Below, in pieces: positions 57,341 to 64,000 of a stretch of DNA of 64,000 nt. Positions within the stretch are counted from its first letter, which is position 1, and each line of letters begins with the position of its first letter. Below the pieces are notes generated by a model. The model searched no databases and was not told the DNA's origin. It saw nothing but the letters and a program-made list of their open reading frames with translations. Origin of the DNA: Pollenia angustigena (taxonomy: Eukaryota > Arthropoda > Insecta > Diptera > Polleniidae); assembly GCA_930367215.1 (NCBI GenBank), contig OV884059.1:64575393-64639392 (forward strand), in the 5' to 3' direction. A program made the position numbers and the translations under genes.

Positions 57341-59889
57341 TTATAAGCCATTTAAACCACCATACCATGTATAACATTTATCAAGATAAATATAGCACCC
57401 AAGAATAATTTCGTAAATAACTATAAACAAATTGTTTGTTACTTAAAATAGTTAACAATTAGCAAATACATATTTTAAAAATTGGTTTGTGGTACTAAAT
57501 TAAATATTTTTTAAGACTAGGATCGCCCGGTGGCCGAAATTCAACAACAACGTACACATTTTATAAACTTGTAATTTGCAGGAACATTTAAGGCTTCTTA
57601 CAGAAATTCGATTAGAATTATATTCCATATTCTTTAAGTTATCTGCTAGAAAACAAGAGGAATATCCGCTGGCACATCAGAATTTCCCTAACCTATTTCG
57701 TTAGATTTCCATCAGAAATGCCGGCAAGAAAAACAGAGTTTCATACATTTTTGGATCAGAAATCTGAAGAATTAGTATGCGATTCCAAGTATTTTGCCGA
57801 CATTTCTGTAAGACATTTAATACATACATATTATGAATCTCGAAGACTTCAGACTATTTTGCAGGCTACGAATCCACCAACTTTTTAAATAAAAACGATT
57901 GTTAAATTTATAAAAAAAAAATTTTTATTTTCTTTTGGATTATTCTTCAGCACTTTTTTTAATAAAAAGTCCTTTAAAGCCTATAAGACCATTACAAATT
58001 TATGAAAGTTCAGACACTCATACACTCAACACCTTAGACATTCAATATTTCAGAAAATCTTTATTATCTAAACAAACTTTTTGATTTTTAATTCAGTAAA
58101 ATTTTTAGTTTCTGGTAATTAATTTACACATTTTGAAGAGAATAAAATTTGTTGATTTATCATGGAGGTAAATGAATGGACAATCTTAGGAATCGTACTT
58201 TGCACTCGGAATACGAAACTAAAACTTCTTTTAGGTTGTTTTGCAGGCAACATAATTGGTTTTTATAAGTATCTTTTGGTCATAAAATACATATAAAAAT
58301 AGAAACACTTAAGTTTACTAACTTCTATAAGAAAAAAATATTCCCCCCATTTTGCAATAAAAGTCAATTACAATTTAATGACTTTGTTTGTTGTTGTAGC
58401 TGCTGCTACTGCTGTGTTTTTTGTATCTTGACATTCGCACCTTAACTTAAAAACTTGCTTGAACGTTGAAAATGTTGGATTGCAAATGCAGTTTGTACCT
58501 GCAAGATGTACTACGAAGTGTTTTGAATGGTTTGGGCAAGTTGAGTCAGACAAACATGATCTTCACCATAGCGGAGGCATATAACTGTTGCAACAGCAGC
58601 ATGCAATAATATTTTAACATTACATAACTCATTAGTTCTACTTACAATTCATTCACATACATACATACATACATACAAACAGTATTGCACACATGCAGCC
58701 CATGAACATATTTATATGTGGTAAATAATAAAGCTTGCAACGCTTTTTCGTACTATTCACAAAGGAGTTTATTTTATTGCGTGTTTGCGCTACTTCATCT
58801 TATACGTACTTCGTAGTACATAATAAATTTTATGTACTTCATGCAACATCTTGTTCAGCAAATGCGGTTTAGTTACATTTGTATTTACACACTTGCATTC
58901 ATATTCATTTCTTTATTTATGCTTAGAAAACAGAAGTTAAACTGAACACGAAATGATTACAAAAGGACATGCCTTGTAATCTTCATCCGTTAATACGTTT
59001 CGGCACTTAGTAGTTCTTCTTCTGGATATCATGGTAATTTTTCTTCTACTAGTTTCTCAGGTAACATTTACATATTGGACAAAGATTAGATTTGAATATT
59101 TTATACAAATGTGAGTGACTGTTTCGTGATGATTGGTGTGTCATCTGAACGTTTACGCCCATTGCAACTCAAAGTTTAGGAAAAGTGTTTAGTCATCAAC
59201 ACATTCCCACTGAAGATGCTATAATTCGATAGATCCGAGCTGTATACATTTTCTATTGACTGTCATTCCATATTTTATTCCCAACAAGCCTGCATTGTTA
59301 CATATCCCTACATATGAAAAACCCTTCCGTTCTGTTCTTTGGTTTTGATTTTTTTTTTTTTACTTTTTATGGGTTACGCATGTGCGAATGGGAAATCAGT
59401 TTTAATTTAAAGTTAAGCTTTATTTTTTTTTTCAATCGTGTTTTTTTTTTGTTGGTTGACTTGTTAATGTTTTTGAACATCGTTCTGTTCGTCGCCGGGT
59501 GTATAAAAATTTATTACCTTGTCTGAAAATTAAGAAGGTTTCTGACGTACAACTTTAATGTTTTAGGTTTTAATAGATTTTTTTAAGCGGCCTTTAAGAT
59601 TTATGCGAGTTTTGAACTTTATTTAAGCGAATATGTCGTAATTGATAGAAGTAAGAGTTATAGAAATACATACACACATAAGTATAAATTTTAAGAATGA
59701 AGTTTTTGAATATAATAAATTTTTATTTTAGTTTACAAAATCATTTTTCCATTTTTTTTTTTTTAATTTATTGGAAGAATATTAATTTTGGCAATTTTTC
59801 CCAATTAAATCTCATCACAGAAAATAAATCGCTATATACCTTAACCCTGTATTATTATGGTGTTTTCTTTTCTGACAAACATGTTCCAT
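57341..59889. other. AT-rich spacer, no gene recognised
   Basis: No conserved ORF. A Cys-containing minus-strand ORF at 58368-58553 has no regular finger spacing. A short (ACAT)n microsatellite is at 58655-58678. Confidence 0.4.
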
Positions 59890-59892
59890 TTG

Positions 59893-60254
59893 CCCTCGCG
59901 AATGGGTAGTCATCTTGCCGCGATGCGAGGGCTTAAGCACAAGGACGTTTAGAGTCATGCTGGCTGTAGGGACGTCAGTCAAGACCGGTAGGGCCTCCCA
60001 GAAGGGTCCAAACCGAGTACGAACCAAGAGCTACCCCCCCCCCCCCCCCCGTCTATTAGCGTCTGTTTTCACCTAGTTGGAGCGGCTAATGACTATGCGT
60101 CTGCTGGCCTTTTACGGTCAACTGTTAGGCCTTCTGAAGGCCGTTGGTCCGCAATAAAATCCATCAGCGTCTGTTCTCATATTGAGCGGCTGATGGTCTG
60201 CGTCTGTCTCCAGAGGAGCGGCAGGTATTCTTTCGCCTGGCAGTTAGGCATAAA
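59893..60254 (+). promoter_or_regulatory. 5' UTR with repeated hairpin units and poly-C
   Basis: A hairpin CCCTCGC/GCGAGGG (59893-59931) opens the region. Two diverged units follow at 60054-60107 and 60163-60211, each with GCGTCTGTT inside a stem: ATTAGC/GCTAAT in the first and ATCAGC/GCTGAT in the second. The change keeps pairing. A run of 17 C lies at 60034-60050. Internal promoters or translation signals sit here in related LINEs; which applies is unknown. Confidence 0.6.
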
Positions 60255-61561
60255 ATGCAACCCAATTCACCCCCCCCCCCCCCCGAAATGTCAACAAATG
60301 CATGCCCTAAGTATCCGGCAAAGGGCTTCATAATCCCCGGAGACCCTACTACTACAGCGTCGGTATCAGGCTGTAGTATGCTGAATGCTACTGAGACCTC
60401 GTCTAGCAAGGTGGTTGCGCCAGGCTCTGCTAGACGGTTAGCTACTTGTGCGCAAAAACTCACGACTAAGCCGTCAGGCGGTCATAAACCAAGCTTGGTG
60501 CAGGGTTCTTCGAAACCAGGTACCTCTAAGGCTTCCCAGGTCCGGACGGGAGAAAAACCTGTCAAAACCCCTTCCTCGGGTGCTGGCTTGACGGTACAGA
60601 CTCAGTCTGCCAGAAATCCAGTTTCCCATGTGCCGAAACCTGTGCAAAGAGAGCACACGAAGAATGATTCGATGCTCTCTGATGCACCTCCCTTAGCATC
60701 TACGGCACTTACCAAAAAACCCCAAAGGCACATAAAAGCATCTAAACGGGCCTTCACAACCAGGCGCTCCGCCTACAAAATCATTAGCCGTCTTGGTGAA
60801 AAACCGGTTGGTAAGCTCACTGAGCAGGAGAAAACTTCTCTTCAGTGGGCAAAAACCCATATTGAGGGTTTAAAACGTGGACCTCCCTCTGCAGAGCAAG
60901 GCAATCCTAAACGGCAACGGTCAAGGGAGGACACACTTCCTGGGACTAAACGGTCCAAATATACGCCTCAACGGCCGCAAAACAGGTCGTACAAAGATGT
61001 GGCTAAAGACCACCTCATTTGGGCGATCATTGACCGCAACGCCAGTGACGGCACCATTTCATCCAAGAACTGGAAGCTGGTTGTCGTCGCACTTAGTAGG
61101 GCGTTCCTAAATGTCTTAAGGGTAACCCTGGACTACCACCACAATGTGAAGATGCCGGCTGGTATCAAGGTCACATTAAACTGATAGCGTGTGCAGATGA
61201 GCGTTCAGCGCTGCTGTACAAGGCTGCCGTGGAGTCCCTGGGGGAAGTTTGGCAGGGCGCTAAGATTGAGGCAATACCTCTGGCCGATGTGCCGCAAATG
61301 CCCAGATCTATTGCCAAGATCCCCGCTGAGCCATCCGACCCCAAGGAGATCCTGGAAATTATACAGATCAGTAACCCCCAGCTACCCACACAGGCCTGGA
61401 AAGTAGTGCGGGTTTCTGAATCTGTTGAAGAGTCCAGGAAGGCCACTGTTATAATAAACAGTCAGCTGCCCTTCTCCTCCGATTGGCTTCAGGCACGGAG
61501 GAGCTTATATGTATCCAAGAACCATTGTTGTATAGAGACAGGGTTTGCGGACTCAGTTTAG
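60255..61561 (+). pseudogene. LINE ORF1 (nucleic-acid-binding protein), frameshifted
   Basis: The first open part (60255-61184) begins MQPNSPPPPP, the prolines coming from a 15 C run; an alternative ATG at 60288 avoids it. A low-complexity Ser/Thr/Lys/Pro region leads to a basic segment (PKRQRSRED) and then the start of a conserved domain (AIIDRNASDGTISSKNWKLV) that resembles DUF4780, known from insect retroelement ORF1. Near 61115-61125 the frame shifts; the domain continues in another frame (GEVWQGAKIEAIPLADVPQMPRS... NPQLPTQAWKVVRV) to 61561. There is no CCHC knuckle. The end of ORF1 appears to run directly into the middle of the ORF2 endonuclease start, suggesting a deletion. Confidence 0.75.
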
Positions 61562-64000
61562 ACGGCTATAGTACTCTGTACGCAGCCGATCAAGGTAAGA
61601 CCAGGGCTTGCGTTATGGTCAAAAACATCCTTAAAGCTTTCATTCTTTCTGATTTTAGCGATAAGGACACCTGCACTGTCGCAGTAGAATGCAGAACCAG
61701 AACAGTTTGGTTTATGAGCTGCTACATGGCACACGATCAGGGTGATAATCCACCAAACTCCACAACCAGGAAGGCGATGTCGTATGCCAACAGGCGCAAC
61801 ATCCCCCTAATAATATGTGCTGATGCTAACGCACATCATACCGTCTGGGGAAGCTCGGATGTCAATCCACGAGGTGAGTCGCTTTTGGACTTCATAGTAG
61901 AAAATGAACTAACAGTAGTTAATAGGGGTAGTGAGCCCACCTTTATTGTAACTAACAGAAGGGAGGTTCTTGATATTACGCTCATTAGTGATAAGTTCGC
62001 GGATATGATTAGCGATGGGAACGTGTCAAAGGACTGTTCCTTCTCTGATCACATGTATATTGATTTCAATTTCTCCTTTAGAGTTGATTCAGCTAAACCC
62101 TACACGAATAGAAGAAGGACCAACTGGTCTATCTATGCGAGTGTACTCGAGGACAAGCTGCCTATGAGCCCGGTTCTCATAGACAGTGTGTCCATGCTCG
62201 ACTCCGCAGTGGAGTCTTTGACTGGTGTCTTAACTGAGGCAACAAACGAATCCTGTAAAAGAATCGACAGGAAGGGCAAAGCTAAGCCCATATGGTGGAA
62301 TGCGGAGATTGCTGAAAAACGCAAAGAAAGCAGGAAACTCTTTAATGAGGCAAAACGTAATGGTGTTTGGAACAATTACAAGTCCTCAGTAAATGGATTC
62401 AAAAATCTTATAAGGAAGGCCAAGAGACAGTCATGGAGGAATTTCTGCAGCGACGTGGAAAACTCCTCGGAGACAAGTCGGCTACGTAAGATTTTATCCT
62501 CTAAACCAGCTATTCCATCGTATATACGGAAGATGGACGGATCCTGGACCACAAACAGTCGGGACTCCCTTGAGGTCCTGATGAATACACAATTCCCAGG
62601 TTGCACTGATGATGTGCCTAGGGAGGTAACATTTACTGGCACTCGGGATATCTCTAATATTCCGATAACTCGCCATCGTGTGGAATGGCCGGTCAAAAGC
62701 TTCCATCCCTTTAAACCTCCAGGCCCGGATGGCATTATCCCAGCGGATCTATAAAAGAACCTGGGAATATTGATGCCATGGCTCTTGGCAATTTTTAGAG
62801 CCTGCCTGAGTCTCTCATATGTCCCATCAACTTGGACAACATATAAGATCGTCTTCATCCTCAAGAGTGGGAAGACATCTCACACTATGGCTAAGGACTT
62901 TAGACCAATTAGTCTATCCTCCTTTCTACTGAAAACACTGGAGAGGATTTTGGATATTCATATTAGATCATCGTTAGGACACAATTCCTTGTCATTGGCT
63001 CAACACGCCTACACGAAGGGAAGGTCCACGGAAACTGCGCTTCACTCATTGGTGGGCCACATAGAGAGATCCCTGCACTACAAGGAATTTGTCTTAGTTG
63101 CATTCCTAGATATTGAGGGCGCTTTTAACAACGTTTGACCTGAATCGGTTATTAACACAATGAGACATTTGGAAATCGACCCGACGATTATTCAATTTGT
63201 CAGCAGTATCCTGCACTTCAGGCGTATTGAATTCAACTTGGGCGCCTCGAACATCTCCAAGGTTGCGACTAGGGGCACCGCGCAAGGCGGTGTACTCTCA
63301 CCATTACTTTGGAATTTGAATATGAATACCCTACTCAGGGCCATGGAAAGGACGTGCTGCAGAACGGTTGCTTATGCGGATGACGTTGCAGTTGTGGCTC
63401 TGGGTAAAGATTCCAGACTATTGTCTGAACTAATGGAGTCCGCATTGGACGTCCTAACAAAATGGTGCCAGGGATGCGGACTGGATGTAAATCCTGCCAA
63501 AACGGAACTGGTACTTTTCACAAGGAGATACAAATTCCCGAATTTGATACCCCGAAGATAAAGGGGATCTCGCTGGAACTGTGTGACAGCGCCAAGTATC
63601 TTGGGCTAATATTGGACAGCAAACTGAACTGGAGAATGAACACCATTTCCAGGACTAATAAGGCGGCAACTGCATTATATTGCTGCAAAGGGGCCATTGG
63701 CCTAAACTGGGAAATTAACCCGAGAAATGTATATTGGCTATACGAATGTGTCATTAAACCCATTCTATTCTACGGGGCAGCTGTTTGGTGGCCGGCACTC
63801 GAGGTGAAGAGTCATCAAATTAGGTTTGAACGTACAATGAGAATGGTGGCGATAGCGGTAACAGGTGCCATTAGAACAACCCCCTCTAAGGCACTGTTTA
63901 CGATTTTAAACTGGTTACCACCAGACATTTTGGCGAAAAGTTTAGCTGCGAACGCGGCGGTAAGACTAAGGGCCACCGGAGCATGGAGGGATTACAATAT
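61483..64000 (+). pseudogene. LINE ORF2: endonuclease and reverse transcriptase, disabled, partial
   Basis: The frame opens inside an AP-like endonuclease: ICIQEP carries the catalytic Glu, ADANAHH...WGS the metal and DNA contacts, and SDHMYIDF the final His. The usual N-terminal strand with its Asn is missing. A linker rich in KRK leads to PPGPDGIIPADL and a TAA stop (62752-62754). RT resumes in the same frame (FRPISLSSFLLKTLER, HAYTKGRSTETALHSL, FLDIEGAF), meets a TGA (63136-63138), and continues through QGGVLSPLLW to the YADD active site (63373-63384). A frameshift near 63530-63540 moves the thumb region to another frame, open to the window end. Four lesions mean no enzyme is made from this copy. 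Confidence 0.9.

Larger units (their letters stand above)
59890..64000 (+). mobile_element. R1/LOA-like non-LTR retrotransposon, 5' part, 3' end beyond window
   Basis: Base composition rises sharply in G/C from about 59890. The order is 5' UTR, ORF1, ORF2 with apurinic-type endonuclease then reverse transcriptase, as in R1/LOA/jockey-group LINEs. The polyprotein signatures (QHAYTKGRSTETALHSL, QGGVLSP, YADD) fit that group; the exact clade is inference. The copy has a near-complete 5' end, unusual for LINEs, yet is dead: an ORF1 frameshift, an apparent deletion at the ORF1/ORF2 junction, two nonsense codons and a frameshift in ORF2. Confidence 0.88.

Noticed and set aside
58368..58553. Cysteine-containing minus-strand ORF as a zinc-finger gene
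   Set aside because: Cys/His spacing is irregular, the ORF is 61 codons, and it contains repeats of Ala/Thr from a GCTGCTACTGCT tract.
60164..60463. 99-codon minus-strand ORF over the LINE 5' UTR and ORF1 start
   Set aside because: It overlaps the poly-C run and known ORF1 coding sequence in antisense; the residue pattern (poly-Gly) comes from the C run.

Overview
The window looks like a piece of a large, AT-rich, transposon-packed fly genome. A calyptrate dipteran (blow-fly, house-fly or stable-fly like) fits best. The reasons are inference: long AT-rich spacers with (ACAT)n runs, Ty3/Gypsy and R1/LOA-like retroelements, Helentron-type rolling-circle elements, many foldback MITEs, and dispersed repeats with GGCT-rich cores and an ACTTGTTT end that I associate with higher flies. 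I found no convincing intact host protein gene, tRNA or rRNA. Almost everything that can be explained is mobile DNA, much of it nested.

Region 1 (1-17784) is one very large LTR retrotransposon on the minus strand. Its 5' LTR (12932-17784, about 4.85 kb) and partial 3' LTR (1-4149) flank an 8.8 kb interior. The interior holds a tRNA-Lys primer site, a long hairpin-rich leader, gag, a phased -1 slippery heptamer, protease-RT-RNase H-integrase (one frameshift), and a 1.9 kb non-coding 3' part carrying its own 1 kb MITE. The LTRs differ by roughly eight substitutions, so the insertion is young. It landed 3 bp beyond the stop codon of a broken PIF/Harbinger (HARBI1-like) transposase gene (17788-19519).

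Region 2 (about 19.8-35.9 kb) is AT-rich spacer with foldback MITEs, a short Helentron-like element (27517-28033), a pair of inverted repeats around a decayed ORF of a recurring arthropod selfish-element type (30009-30370), and a TA-flanked 1.5 kb element with a Harbinger-like MITE nested in it.

Region 3 (35947-37867) is a compact LTR element with 602 bp LTRs and a perfect 5 bp target duplication. Its single ORF is a BEL/Pao-type triple zinc knuckle. Its primer site matches tRNA-Tyr, and the LTR holds two further tRNA-Tyr-like blocks.

Region 4 (38.6-57.4 kb) holds a 5'-truncated non-LTR fragment with a 12 bp target duplication and three hAT-like elements with exact 8 bp duplications. It also holds a jockey-like RT fragment between long inverted arms, a probable 5 kb Helentron splitting a MITE, a duplicated tRNA-like SINE core (one copy between 85 bp inverted arms), and three copies of a fly-type dispersed repeat.

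Region 5 (about 59890-64000) is the 5' part of a GC-richer R1/LOA-like non-LTR retrotransposon on the plus strand. Its 5' UTR contains two diverged hairpin units with compensatory base changes. ORF1 and ORF2 carry several disabling lesions, and the element runs off the window end. tRNA comparisons and family names rest on memory; no search was run.
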